A stretch of 64,000 nucleotides of DNA from contig JAWXBM010000018.1 of assembly GCA_034440115.1 (NCBI GenBank), positions 1 to 64,000 on the forward strand. Reading direction: 5' to 3'. Every line of letters starts with the position of its first letter. Position 1 is the stretch's first letter. This DNA is from JAWXBM01 sp034440115 (GTDB lineage Bacteria; Pseudomonadota; Gammaproteobacteria; Xanthomonadales; SZUA-36). The position numbers were made by a program, and so were the translations under genes. This document shows positions 8,700 through 17,621 of the stretch, piece after piece. The notes under the pieces are model-generated. The model did no database searches. It was not told where the DNA came from and saw only the letters and a list, made by a program, of their open reading frames with translations.

Positions 8700-10814
8700 T
8701 CAGGGGCTGCTGACCAAACCAACTTGTTCAAGGGCACGCTGGCTGAAATAGTGTTGTTCGCCCCAGCGGTCTGCAATCGCCAGGCTGGCAGCATTCATTG
8801 CTGAGGCATCAAATTCACCCGTGTTCAAATACTCACAATACTGGCCGATCAGCAAAGCGCGCTTGCTGTGCCAGTCATCTGCACCATACTCATCAACGGT
8901 GATTACCATAGCCCGCGATGCCAGGTCTGATCCGGCTTGATGCTGGCCTAATTGACAGTTGAGATCTGCTAGACTGGCCATAATCGGGCCGAGCATTCTG
9001 TGTCCGCTAGATTCTGCAATGGCCAGTGCTTCTTCCAGAAGAGTTTGGGCTTCTTCCAGAAGAGTTTGGGCTTCTTCCCGCAAGGCTTGAGCTTCTTCCC
9101 GCAAGGCTTGAGCTTCTTCCCGCAAGGCTTGAGCTTCTTCGTGATGTTCCTGCGCCAGCAATGCCAGCGCCAGATTATTCAGGGTAAAAGCCAAGTCATC
9201 GAAATCGGCCTTGCGGTGCGCACGATCGATCGCCAAAGCTTCGCGCAGGTAAACTTCGGCCTGTTGATACTCACCACTTTCAAATAGCAACCTGCCAAGG
9301 TTGTTCTTGATAGTACCGACTTCGGGATGTGATTCACCCAGAACCTCGCGAGCTATTGCGGCCGATTGCTGCCAGGCCTTTTTTGCCGTTCCGGTGTCTC
9401 CGGCTGAATAGGCCGCTGAACCCCAGGAAACCATGCCCCAGATCGTATCCGGATGCCGCTCACCAAAAACCGGCAGCAGGATGTTGACTACTTCGGCGTA
9501 ACTGGTGAGTGACTTGTTATAGTCGCCTGCCAACTGTTGCAGTACCGCCAGGCCGCCCAGGCTGCGGCTGCGGCTGTAGGCCGCTTCCTCAACGGTAGGA
9601 GTAGCGCTTTTCAGCATTTGCAACGAAGCCCGGAAAGCCTCGTCCGCGGCTTTATCCTGATCCTGATAGGAAAGTACATCGCCGCGAATATTGAGTGCGT
9701 AGGCCATTTGCAGGGATGTGATCTGCCTGGCCGCTTCGCCGCTGCTGGCCTTATCAAGGCTGGCAGTTGCTGCCCTGTAGTCGCCCATATCGAACCATAC
9801 ATCGGCCAGTTCCAATAAGCTGTCGATGCGCTGCAGTTGCGATTCAACGCTTAAGCTGTCCGTACTCAAAGAGTCAAGTGACTGCTGTAGCAGCTCCACG
9901 CTGCGGCGATTCATGCCCAGGCTGGAATATGCCTGCCCCATGGTGGCCAGGAAGCGTGACCGTATCAGCGGCCGGGCAAACTCGGTGCTGTCGATACGCG
10001 CTACGGCAGTATCCAGTACTTCACGAACCGTCACCGCTTCACCTCGCGCTTCGCCGGGATCAGCCAATTGGAATACCGACAGCAGAAAATCCCGTGTTTG
10101 CCGTTCCGATAACAACTCCAGTTCGGCTTGAGCCCGGGCTGCGCGAGCTTCATTACGGGCCACTGTGGCTCGCCAGGCCATGAAGGCAAAGGTCGCGGTC
10201 AAAGCCAGCGAAATACCGAACGCCACGCTGCGTATCTGGTTGCGCCTGCGCAATTCGCGCTGGCGTAATTGGTCATAGGGCACGGCCAGCAGGCCGGCCA
10301 CCAATTTGAGAAAAGCGGCCTGCTTGCCATCGCCTTCACGTCGTACATCCACTGCCAGTGGCTCGCCCAGTTTGCCATCGGGTACATCGACGTCCGCCAG
10401 TAACAGACTGAGCGGAATGGCTGCGTGTTCTGCATCAATCCGCGGGTCAACCCCAGGATTGCCCCAGGCAACGATGGCAAAAACAGGCCGCTCCGGGAAT
10501 GCGCGGCGGAAATGCAGGATTTCCTCGTTGGCCCAACGCGACGCTGCAGCGGCGGGTGAACAAATCACAATCAGAGCGGCAGAAGCATTCAATGCTTGCA
10601 CGATACTGTCCGACAAGGAGGCAGCCGAGGCGAGTTCATCGCGGTCCAGAAAGATGGGCCTCAGCGGCTGGAGAGCGCTTTTTGCCGCACGATCCGCCTG
10701 CAGATTTTTTGGAACCCGGTAGTTTTCAAGCTTGCGGTGCAGCCAGCGAGCAAAACCGCTGTCCTTGTGCGAGTAGCTGATAAAGGCGCGGTAGGTACAC
10801 CGCTCAGGGCTCAT
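8700..10814 (-). CDS. TIR domain - transmembrane - TPR protein
   Basis: A 704-residue membrane protein of three parts. Residues 8-115 form a TIR-type domain (YRAFISYSHKD, FLDRDEL, IVICSPAAAASRWANEEI) that keeps a Glu (97/98) where NADase TIR domains have their catalytic Glu. One transmembrane helix follows at about 196-214. After a coiled linker the rest is TPR-like helical repeats with the typical GEYQQAEVYLREAL pattern. The TIR and TPR parts should lie on opposite sides of the inner membrane or be separated by the helix. The ATG at 10814 overlaps the stop of the upstream IFVDGFE-tagged gene (TGATG), indicating translational coupling. Near residues 560-595 a heptad EEAQALR is tandemly repeated. 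Defence, signalling and cell-envelope sensing are all possible. Confidence 0.85.
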   Translation of the reverse strand: MSPERCTYRAFISYSHKDSGFARWLHRKLENYRVPKNLQADRAAKSALQPLRPIFLDRDELASAASLSDSIVQALNASAALIVICSPAAAASRWANEEILHFRRAFPERPVFAIVAWGNPGVDPRIDAEHAAIPLSLLLADVDVPDGKLGEPLAVDVRREGDGKQAAFLKLVAGLLAVPYDQLRQRELRRRNQIRSVAFGISLALTATFAFMAWRATVARNEARAARAQAELELLSERQTRDFLLSVFQLADPGEARGEAVTVREVLDTAVARIDSTEFARPLIRSRFLATMGQAYSSLGMNRRSVELLQQSLDSLSTDSLSVESQLQRIDSLLELADVWFDMGDYRAATASLDKASSGEAARQITSLQMAYALNIRGDVLSYQDQDKAADEAFRASLQMLKSATPTVEEAAYSRSRSLGGLAVLQQLAGDYNKSLTSYAEVVNILLPVFGERHPDTIWGMVSWGSAAYSAGDTGTAKKAWQQSAAIAREVLGESHPEVGTIKNNLGRLLFESGEYQQAEVYLREALAIDRAHRKADFDDLAFTLNNLALALLAQEHHEEAQALREEAQALREEAQALREEAQTLLEEAQTLLEEALAIAESSGHRMLGPIMASLADLNCQLGQHQAGSDLASRAMVITVDEYGADDWHSKRALLIGQYCEYLNTGEFDASAMNAASLAIADRWGEQHYFSQRALEQVGLVSSP
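9028..9132 (-). repeat. In-frame 21-bp tandem repeat inside the TIR-TPR gene
   Basis: Five head-to-tail 21-bp units. On the plus strand there are two identical copies of one variant (GCTTCTTCCAGAAGAGTTTG then G; 9028-9069) and three identical copies of another (GCTTCTTCCCGCAAGGCTTG then A; 9070-9132). A diverged sixth unit follows. They encode EEAQTLL and EEAQALR heptads. The unit length is a multiple of three, so gain or loss changes protein length without a frameshift. Exact identity between copies implies recent expansion. Confidence 0.95.
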
Positions 10815-11524
10815 CACTCAAATCCGTCGACAAAGATTTCATCCGGTGGTGGCGGTGCTGGTGGAACACAATCGCCTATAAATTCCTTGCCTTGAAAGCA
10901 GAAATATTGGCCATCAAAACCATCCCGCACCGATTCCCACAGTAAGTAATCCTGTTCCGTCGAACCGAGACTGAAATCGGAGATGGATTCATATAAATAG
11001 GTCGCGCCGTCATCGGGAACACCGTACAAAGCAACCACCGTCAAGTCGTTGGGAAAAAAGTAAAAAGCCCACTGACGACCGATAAGTTGATTGTTTTCCT
11101 GCCCCAGGAATGAGTAGCGGATGGCAGAGACCGCATTGTCGGTATTCGCACCGATCCAGTAGGCCAGGTCCCTTTCCTCTGCAGGAAAAGTACTGGAATT
11201 GAGATACTCGGATGGGTTCACAAAATCCTGATAGGGCTGAGAATGCTGGCAATAATAATTGTTCAAGTTCAGGCCGGGGAAGGTTGCAGTCTGGAAATAC
11301 AAACCATTCCATGAGACAGAAGGCAAAATGTAAAAGGGCGGGTAATAAGGGCTGCCAGAAACATATGCACCGGCGCACTCGGGGTTTTGTTGGGGTTCGA
11401 ATGGATAGATGGGGAATTGTGTTCCCCACGCACCAAAATCGATGCGAATGCTACGCCTTCCGGCTTCGGCAGGTTGAATGGTTAGGAACAGAAAAAGAAA
11501 ACATAACAACAGTCGAACCCGCAC
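10814..11524 (-). CDS. Exported protein with C-terminal IFVDGFE tag
   Basis: I do not recognise the domain. The 236-residue protein has a signal peptide (RVRLLLCFLFLFLTIQPAEA) and a mature part rich in Tyr, Phe and Pro with several cysteines. It ends in a proline linker (PPAPPPPDE) and IFVDGFE. Endings of the IFxDGFE type are common at the C-terminus of exported proteins in some gammaproteobacteria and look like a sorting or processing tag; the mechanism is not known to me. The start is a GTG at 11524 with an indifferent ribosome site. Its stop overlaps the TIR-TPR start by one base, so the two proteins are probably made together. A periplasmic or surface partner of the TIR-TPR protein is a reasonable inference. 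Confidence 0.72.
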   Translation of the reverse strand: MRVRLLLCFLFLFLTIQPAEAGRRSIRIDFGAWGTQFPIYPFEPQQNPECAGAYVSGSPYYPPFYILPSVSWNGLYFQTATFPGLNLNNYYCQHSQPYQDFVNPSEYLNSSTFPAEERDLAYWIGANTDNAVSAIRYSFLGQENNQLIGRQWAFYFFPNDLTVVALYGVPDDGATYLYESISDFSLGSTEQDYLLWESVRDGFDGQYFCFQGKEFIGDCVPPAPPPPDEIFVDGFE

Positions 11525-11610
11525 GATGGCGTCGGACCCCTGCTAATAGGCTGGCGCGATATTAGCAGTTCCTGATTTGACTGCACAGCGGAAGATAAGT
11601 GGGTTATTGC

Positions 11611-12457
11611 TTAAGATGATCGGCCACGTACAAACGCAGCAGCCAGGCGAATGGTTTGCTCGTTGTTTGGAGCTGATTGCAAGGCTAGCCGCAGTTTTGC
11701 TGGGGTCAGTCCGGTCATGCGCCGCAATTCGCGGTTAGCGTGTGACTGGCCAGAGAAGCCGGTCTGGAGCGCAAGATCGGCCAAGGCATTGTCCTGTTGA
11801 TCCAGCTGTCGCAAGACTGCCTGCAGCCGGATAACACGGGAGAATTCCTTTGCAGTCAGACCTGCGATTTCGAGAAACCGTACTTGAAACTGTCGAACAC
11901 TCTGCCCAGCCACCTGCGCCAGGGTTTCGATTCGACATGTTCCATCGCTGCGCAGGATTTCTCCGACAGCCGATTCAATACCCGCTTGTATCGGATACGA
12001 ACCAATTTCTTCGGTCAGCATTTTCCACAAGGCTGGTGAGAACGGCGAGTTTTTTTCTACCGCTGACCAGCGCCGCCAGCCTTTCGGCAAAGGCCCTGTT
12101 GAATTCACACAGGTCCACAACCTGATCCCTGAGAGACACCAACGGCATCGTGCAAAGGGCGGCTGACGCCGCGGCTTGCAGACGTATTCCGATACAGTCC
12201 ATGTGCCGTTCCGGCGCCAGCCTGATAGCGCTGCGATGTTGTGCAGCAAACAGGTTTCGCTTCTGGCGTTGCCAAACACCATTGGCCTGCAGGGTTTTGG
12301 GTGGCGTGCCGCGGTGCAGGATAATTTCACAACAGCCATCCGGATAGATGGTATCGATTTGCCCGGATTCAGCCTCGCCGCGCAGGTTCCAGGCACATTT
12401 GATGTGGCGTTTCAGGCTGTCGGGAACCGGGTACTCGGAGTAATGAATTTTGCGCAT
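11611..12457 (-). pseudogene. AraC-family regulator, frameshifted at an A7 run
   Basis: Two reverse-strand frames together make one AraC-type activator. The first, from the ATG at 12457, begins MRKIHYSEYPVPDSLKRHI, the N-terminal sensor domain. The second ends with the helix-turn-helix region (ADLALQTGFSGQSHANRELR, then MTGLTPAKL). The frame changes at an A7 run (plus strand T7, 12050-12056); removing one A would fuse the halves as SGRKNSPFSPALWKMLTEEI. As read, translation from 12457 stops at 11975 without the DNA-binding part. The break may be a sequencing error, a true mutation, or a slippage site. Regulatory targets are unknown; the nearest candidate is the divergent gene at 12548. Confidence 0.8.
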
Positions 12458-12547
12458 TTGTTCAATACGGCTCAGCAGTCACGGTGCAGACTCGGCAATC
12501 AGCAAATCAGTCTACTTTAATGCAATTCAAACCTGGAGGTACTCGAG

Positions 12548-13045
12548 ATGGTGAAGATTATTTATTCAAAATCGCTCACGAATTGGGCACTACTGTTGTG
12601 CTATTCCGGCATGGTTTTGCCTGGAGATGTCCAAGCGCAAGCGGCCAGCCTGGACTGGCTGCAGGGTAACTGGTGCATGACAACCGAGTCTGGGAATGTA
12701 GAGGAAGTTTGGACGTCGGATGTGGCTGGCCACCTGATCGGCATGAGCCGGACGGTTGCGGATGAAAAAGTCGTATCTTTTGAATTCATGCGTATCCAGA
12801 AGGAAGGAAATGAAACGCGTTTTATTGCCCAACCGGGAGGTGGTCCAGCTATTTCATTTACAGCAAGCTTAATAACAGAAAATCAATTGGTGGTGCAAAA
12901 CCCGCGGCACGATTTTCCACAACAAATCGTTTATCGACGCGAGGGTAAGGTACTGACGGCCGCGATTTCAGGCCCTGGCGAAGGTGACCAGGAAATGAGT
13001 TTCAGTTTTAACTACCAGCGCTGTGGCAAGGCCAATACAGCATAG
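12548..13045 (+). CDS. Exported DUF6265-like protein
   Basis: A 165-residue protein matching the DUF6265 pattern: LDWLQGNWCM, EEVWTSDVAGHLIGMSRTV, FEFMRIQKEGN and the hallmark NPRHDFPQQIVYRREG. Function is unknown; the fold is probably a lipocalin-like beta barrel (inference). A hydrophobic N-terminus (WALLLCYSGMVLPGDVQA) with likely cleavage after AQA suggests export. The ATG at 12548 has GGAGG about 8 nt upstream. It is divergent from the broken AraC regulator, whose start is 90 nt away, so it may be that regulator's target. Confidence 0.85.
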   Translation: MVKIIYSKSLTNWALLLCYSGMVLPGDVQAQAASLDWLQGNWCMTTESGNVEEVWTSDVAGHLIGMSRTVADEKVVSFEFMRIQKEGNETRFIAQPGGGPAISFTASLITENQLVVQNPRHDFPQQIVYRREGKVLTAAISGPGEGDQEMSFSFNYQRCGKANTA

Positions 13046-13133
13046 TGCAAACCCCAAGAGCAGACTGTTTACATTTTTGTTCAAATTTACTACCTCGATC
13101 CAGGTGTATTTCACAATTCTGCCAGAAGTTTGG

Positions 13134-15587
13134 TCAAGCCTTGATACGCTCCATACCCGGATCATAGAAAGGCCGCAGTGATACCTCGGCCGGGTAAATC
13201 CGCCCGGCGATATCCACTTCCCAATAACCCTCTTTCAGGTAGGCCGCATCAACCGGGTCGCCGCTGATCATGGCCAAACCGACAGCGCCACCTAAAGTGT
13301 GGCCATAAGAAGCTGAGCGCACATTGCCCACCGGCTGGCCATCGCGCAGTACTATTTCGTGATGGATCATCAAGGGTTCCGGGTCCATCAGCAGAATTTG
13401 CACCAACCGTTCGGTGAATCGACCCTCTGCGTTTTTCGCAATGCAGGCTTGCTTGCCAATAAAGTCGCTTGCCTTGTCCAGACGCACCGCGAAGCCGAGG
13501 CCAACGGAGTAGGGATCATCCATATTGTCAATATCGTGGCCGTAATCGCGATAGCCTTTTTCCAGACGCAGGCTGGCCAGTGATTTCAAACCCGCATGGC
13601 GCAAGCCAAAGCTCTTACCGGCTTCAACAATGCGGTCGTATACGTGAATGGCCTGCTCTGATGGAATGTTCAGCTCGTAGCCCAATTCACCGCAGTAGGT
13701 GATACGCACGCACATTACTCGAGCCAGGCCGATATCGATTTCTTTTACGCAGCGGAAAGGAAAGGCTTCGTTAGACATATCAGTATGGGTAATGGATTGC
13801 AGCAGTTCACGTGACTTCGGCCCCTGGATATTGAGCTGGCCATAACTGGATGTGACGTCGGTGATAAACACATGCTGGTCTTCAAGCAGATTACGCTTCA
13901 TCCAGGTTTCGGTATGACGGTGTGCGACATCGGAAGTGACCACCATGAACTTCTCGTCGTTCATCTTGATGACAGTGAGATCGGCTTCCAGTCTGCCCTC
14001 GTCGTTCAGCCACTGGGTGTAGGTGATCTGACCCGATTTTTCATTCACCGCGTTGGCGGAAATGTAATCAAGGAAGCTGCCGGCATCACGGCCCTGCACC
14101 AGGAATTTGCCCATAAAGGACATGTCCATGGCGATCACATCCTCGCGGCAGGCCTTGTGCTCAGCTTCCCACCACGGAAACCAGTTGGCGCGGCCCCAGG
14201 TGAGCTTGTCGGCCACCGGCTCCTGGCCTTCGGGTGCGTACCAGCCGGGGCATTCCCAACCGCTGACATCGCGGAAGTGCGCACGTTGTGCCGCCAGCCT
14301 TTCGTGGAACGGTGACTGGCGCGCGCCACGGGCGGTTTTCGGTGAACGGTCAGGATAGTGGCAGGCATAGACCAGGCCCAAAGATTCGAGTGCGCGTTGA
14401 CGCCGGTATTCCGGGTTGCACTGATAAGGATGGAAACGATCGATGTTGATACCAGTAACATCCACATCGGGCTTGCCGGTGAGTATCCAGTTGGCCACCA
14501 CGCGACCAATACCACCACCTGTGATGATGCCGACCGAATTCAATCCTGCTGCCACGAAATAATTCCGCAGCTCTGGCGCTTCGCCCACGATGGGTGCAAG
14601 ATCGGGCGTAAAACTTTCCGGCCCACAGAAGAACTTTCGAATACCGGCTTCCATGGAAATCGGCACACGTTCCATGGCTTTTTCCAGGAAGGGCATCAAT
14701 CGATCCCAGTCGGGCGGCAGTTCGCCAAAGGAAAAGTTTTCGGGTATGCCATCAACTTTCCACGGCGCACAGTCTGGCTCAAACATGCCGACCATCAGGC
14801 CGCCGGTTTCTTCGCGGTAGTAAGCGTGTACTGATGGGTCTTCCAAAACCGGCAGATCAGCCGTTATGCCGTCGATATTTTCCGTGATCAGGTAGTAGTG
14901 CTCGGCGGCCTGGTTAGGAATCACCACGCCGTTCTGTTCACCCAGTTGCCGAGCCCACATGCCCGCGCAATTGACCACAAACTCGGAACGGATTTCGCCT
15001 TTGTCCGTACGCACGCCCGTGACGGTGCCATTGCGTGTGAGCACAGCGGTAACCGGGGTGTTCTGAATCAGCCGGGCACCTTTCATGCGCGCACCCTTGG
15101 CCAAAGCCATGGTCACATCCACCGGATTGATGCGACCATCGTTCTCGGCATAAAAACCGCCACTGATATTGTCGGTCACCGCGAACGGAAACAATGCCTT
15201 GATCTCAGAAGGCGAGAGCTCATGAATTTCCATGCCATGCAGGCGGCTGAAATTGGTAATTCGGCGGTACTCTTCCATACGATCGGCATCGGCCGCGAGT
15301 TCAATAAAGCCGCAGCCATTGAAGCCGGTCTGCTGGCCGGTTTCTGCTTCCAGACGTTTATACAGCTCCATGGAGTGCTTGCGAATGCTGATGGTGGTTT
15401 CCGAGCCGGAGCCAAAAGTGGTCATCAGGCCAGCAGCATGCCAGGTGGTGCCAGAGGTGAGCTGATCCCGTTCCAGCAACACCACATCACAACCCAGTTC
15501 CGCCAGGTGGTAAGCCACCGAGCAACCAATGATGCCGCCACCAATGATGACGACTCGTGCGTATTCCGGAAGTTCTTTCTCTGCCAT
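13134..15587 (-). CDS. Dimethylglycine/sarcosine dehydrogenase-like flavoprotein with GcvT domain
   Basis: An 817-residue amine oxidase of the DMGDH/SARDH type. The N-terminal DAO-type FAD domain has VVIIGGGIIGCSVAYHL (12-28). GTTWHAAGL follows, in which His50 is at the position that covalently attaches FAD in the mammalian enzymes. The middle has the FAO-M type region. The C-terminal half is a GcvT-like folate-binding domain (LNIQGPKSRELL, ITYCGELGYELNIPSE, SLASLRLEKGYRDYGHDI). The likely reaction is N-demethylation of a methylated glycine or related amine, passing formaldehyde to tetrahydrofolate. The exact substrate cannot be told. No signal peptide, so cytoplasmic. The next gene upstream on this strand is the M20 peptidase homologue. 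Confidence 0.88.
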   Translation of the reverse strand: MAEKELPEYARVVIIGGGIIGCSVAYHLAELGCDVVLLERDQLTSGTTWHAAGLMTTFGSGSETTISIRKHSMELYKRLEAETGQQTGFNGCGFIELAADADRMEEYRRITNFSRLHGMEIHELSPSEIKALFPFAVTDNISGGFYAENDGRINPVDVTMALAKGARMKGARLIQNTPVTAVLTRNGTVTGVRTDKGEIRSEFVVNCAGMWARQLGEQNGVVIPNQAAEHYYLITENIDGITADLPVLEDPSVHAYYREETGGLMVGMFEPDCAPWKVDGIPENFSFGELPPDWDRLMPFLEKAMERVPISMEAGIRKFFCGPESFTPDLAPIVGEAPELRNYFVAAGLNSVGIITGGGIGRVVANWILTGKPDVDVTGINIDRFHPYQCNPEYRRQRALESLGLVYACHYPDRSPKTARGARQSPFHERLAAQRAHFRDVSGWECPGWYAPEGQEPVADKLTWGRANWFPWWEAEHKACREDVIAMDMSFMGKFLVQGRDAGSFLDYISANAVNEKSGQITYTQWLNDEGRLEADLTVIKMNDEKFMVVTSDVAHRHTETWMKRNLLEDQHVFITDVTSSYGQLNIQGPKSRELLQSITHTDMSNEAFPFRCVKEIDIGLARVMCVRITYCGELGYELNIPSEQAIHVYDRIVEAGKSFGLRHAGLKSLASLRLEKGYRDYGHDIDNMDDPYSVGLGFAVRLDKASDFIGKQACIAKNAEGRFTERLVQILLMDPEPLMIHHEIVLRDGQPVGNVRSASYGHTLGGAVGLAMISGDPVDAAYLKEGYWEVDIAGRIYPAEVSLRPFYDPGMERIKA

Positions 15588-15680
15588 GTTGATTACTCTT
15601 GAGCTGTTGTTTTTGGTTGTTCTGTGCGTTGAGGCCAGAGTTTAAAACTCTGTCCTTGTTATCACGCTGGACGTTTGAAT

Positions 15681-17177
15681 TTATTTGGCCAATTCGTATA
15701 AATATTTCACATAGGACATCACCGCGCCATCCCAACCTTGTACATTCGGATTGGTGGATTCGACGATGAAATATTCATCCGGTGCGTGCGCACCGCTGCC
15801 ATGACCGAGGCCAAAATGCCCTGAAGGCAAATTCAGCGGTGGCCCGGTGAAGATAAAGCCGGGATAAGAACCAGCGCTGCGCGGCCAAAGTACGTAGTCC
15901 AGCCCTTCGCCTTCCAGTGTGGCCAGTTGTGCTTTGATCAAGGGCGCGGTTGCAACCGTGCTGGTAGGGTCGTAACCGCCGCTCATGATGACCTCGATAT
16001 CACCGAAACCGCGTTTCTCCAGGTGGGCTTTGAGCGCAGTCAATGCATCAGCAGCTTTCATATCGGGCACCAGCCTGAGGTCCAGCTTGGCCTCGGCCCG
16101 ATGTGGCAATACGGTTTTTCCGCCCGGTCCGGTATAGCCGGCCACCAGCCCTTCGATATTCACCGTGGGTTGCGATACCAGGCGTTCCAGCGCCTGCTGG
16201 AACGACAGATCGTCAATCCAGTGTTCGGTGCTGAGTTGCTTTTTCATGGTCGTTTCGTCTTGCGATTCCGCAACGGCCGCCATCATGGCTTTTTCCTTTG
16301 CCGTCATCGGTCGGGGTTTGGGATAGGCATCTATGGTGATGTTATTACCGTCCTCGGAGACCAGCGTGTTTAGCGCCTTGATCAGCCGCCAGGATGGGCT
16401 GTCGATCATGGCTTTCAGCGAAGAATGCACATCCTTGCCTGGCCCGCGCCCCCAATTCTCTCCACTAGAGATTAGTTGGACTTCAATCACGCCCTTGGCA
16501 CCTAACCGCACTGAGACACTGCCATCCGGGTCCTGCATAGCAGACGGCATCACCACACCGATGGTAGCGGCCAGTGCAGCCTGAACTTCCGCATCGTAGA
16601 CCACCTGGCTGAAATTGGGCGAGCCGATTTCCTCTTCGCCTTCAGCCACCAGCACCAGGTTGACTGGAAGTTTATGGCCGGCCGCTTGAATGGCATGCAA
16701 GGAAGCCAGAAACGCTGCCTGCGGGCCTTTCTGATTGACCGCGCCGCGGCCCATTACCGCTTTGCCCAGGCCGGGTTTATCCACGATTTCGGCTGCCAAA
16801 GGGGGTGAAGACCACTCGCTGGGATCGGATTGCTTCACGTCATACATGAAATACACGCCCAGGGTTTTCTCTGCCCCAGCATCGAGTGTGGCAAACACGC
16901 CGGGCTTACCGTCAGTTTCAATAATGCGGGTTTGCTGGAAACCGGCTTCTTGCAGCATGCGGGCCATCAGTTCCGGGCCTGCCGGAAAACCGACATTCTC
17001 GGCCGCGATGGAAGGCAGGCGGATCCATTCCTGCAGCCTTGTTACGCCTTCATCATGTTGCTGAATGACCTTGGCCTCAATATCGTTAAAGTCAGCTTCG
17101 GCCGACCAGCTTGAAGCTGTGAAAAACAATAATGCTGCTGTCGCAGTTTTCGCAAAGAGTGCTGCAGTTCTTTTCAT
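15681..17177 (-). CDS. Exported M20-family peptidase homologue with altered metal ligands
   Basis: A 498-residue M20/carnosinase-type protein with a signal peptide (ALFAKTATAALLFFTASSWS). The fold is clear from IEWIRLPSIA-like RLQEWIRLPSIA, GEEEIGSPNF, the dimerisation domain and GHGSGAHAPDEYF. The first zinc-ligand motif, normally GHYDVQP, reads FMYDVKQ. The bridging-Asp motif GRGASDDKG reads GRGAVNQKG. Two usual ligands (His and Asp) are thus replaced by Met and Asn, so it may use a different metal set or be non-catalytic. The ATG at 17177 with AGGA upstream is preferred over a start 24 nt earlier. It may be co-transcribed with the DMGDH-like gene 93 nt downstream. Confidence 0.85.
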   Translation of the reverse strand: MKRTAALFAKTATAALLFFTASSWSAEADFNDIEAKVIQQHDEGVTRLQEWIRLPSIAAENVGFPAGPELMARMLQEAGFQQTRIIETDGKPGVFATLDAGAEKTLGVYFMYDVKQSDPSEWSSPPLAAEIVDKPGLGKAVMGRGAVNQKGPQAAFLASLHAIQAAGHKLPVNLVLVAEGEEEIGSPNFSQVVYDAEVQAALAATIGVVMPSAMQDPDGSVSVRLGAKGVIEVQLISSGENWGRGPGKDVHSSLKAMIDSPSWRLIKALNTLVSEDGNNITIDAYPKPRPMTAKEKAMMAAVAESQDETTMKKQLSTEHWIDDLSFQQALERLVSQPTVNIEGLVAGYTGPGGKTVLPHRAEAKLDLRLVPDMKAADALTALKAHLEKRGFGDIEVIMSGGYDPTSTVATAPLIKAQLATLEGEGLDYVLWPRSAGSYPGFIFTGPPLNLPSGHFGLGHGSGAHAPDEYFIVESTNPNVQGWDGAVMSYVKYLYELAK

Positions 17178-17279
17178 GGTTATTTCCTGAAGGGTTATCA
17201 ATGCGCGATGCCGAGCCCGGCATTCAGCAAGTTGTGTACTTTATCAAAGCGAATTAATCAGGGTACAAGCCTCGCCAGG

Positions 17280-17519
17280 TCAACTTTGTTCCATTTGGCT
17301 TACTTGTTCCTGCAGATTTTCCAGTTTTTCGCGGGTGCGTTTCAAGACGGCGGTTTGGGCATCGAATTCTTCCCGAGTCACCAGCTTCATCTTCTCAAAA
17401 GTTCGCGCCAATACCAGTCGAAACTGCTCCTCGGCCTCGTCTTTCATGCGGCCAACGCCTGGTGGTAATGAGTCGCTGAGTTTGCGGCTGAGGTCGTCAA
17501 TAAGTCGTAAATCAATCAT
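17280..17519 (-). CDS. ubiK: Ubiquinone biosynthesis accessory factor UbiK
   Basis: A short BMFP/YqiC protein that assists the aerobic ubiquinone biosynthetic complex with UbiJ (family knowledge). The 79-residue product starts MIDLRLIDDLSRKLSD and has the conserved LVTREEFDAQTAVLKRTREK followed by a C-terminal coiled coil (LENLQEQVSQME). I chose the ATG at 17519 because it gives the canonical MID start and has AAGG 7 nt upstream; ATGs at 17525 and further up are less likely. It is divergent from glnK, as in Pseudomonas, but the expected next gene comM lies 16 kb downstream. Confidence 0.93.
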   Translation of the reverse strand: MIDLRLIDDLSRKLSDSLPPGVGRMKDEAEEQFRLVLARTFEKMKLVTREEFDAQTAVLKRTREKLENLQEQVSQMEQS

Positions 17520-17621
17520 GGCCATGCCTTTTGGGAGATGAAACTTTGGTGCGGCCATATTATGCTCACATTAAAGTCAGCGATCTAGTCGCTCAGAGCT
17601 TTCCTCAAGGGATAAATCAAA

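Noticed and set aside
11385..11405. GGGGTTCGAATG, resembling a tRNA T-loop
   Set aside because: No acceptor stem or anticodon arm around it, and it lies inside the exported-protein gene.
14898..15602. 234-codon plus-strand frame antisense to the DMGDH-like gene
   Set aside because: His/Ala-rich shadow of the FAD domain; no ribosome site.
15601..15680. Palindrome AGAGTTTAAAACTCT between the DMGDH-like and M20-like genes
   Set aside because: Short AT-centred palindrome without a T-run; could be chance, no clear role.
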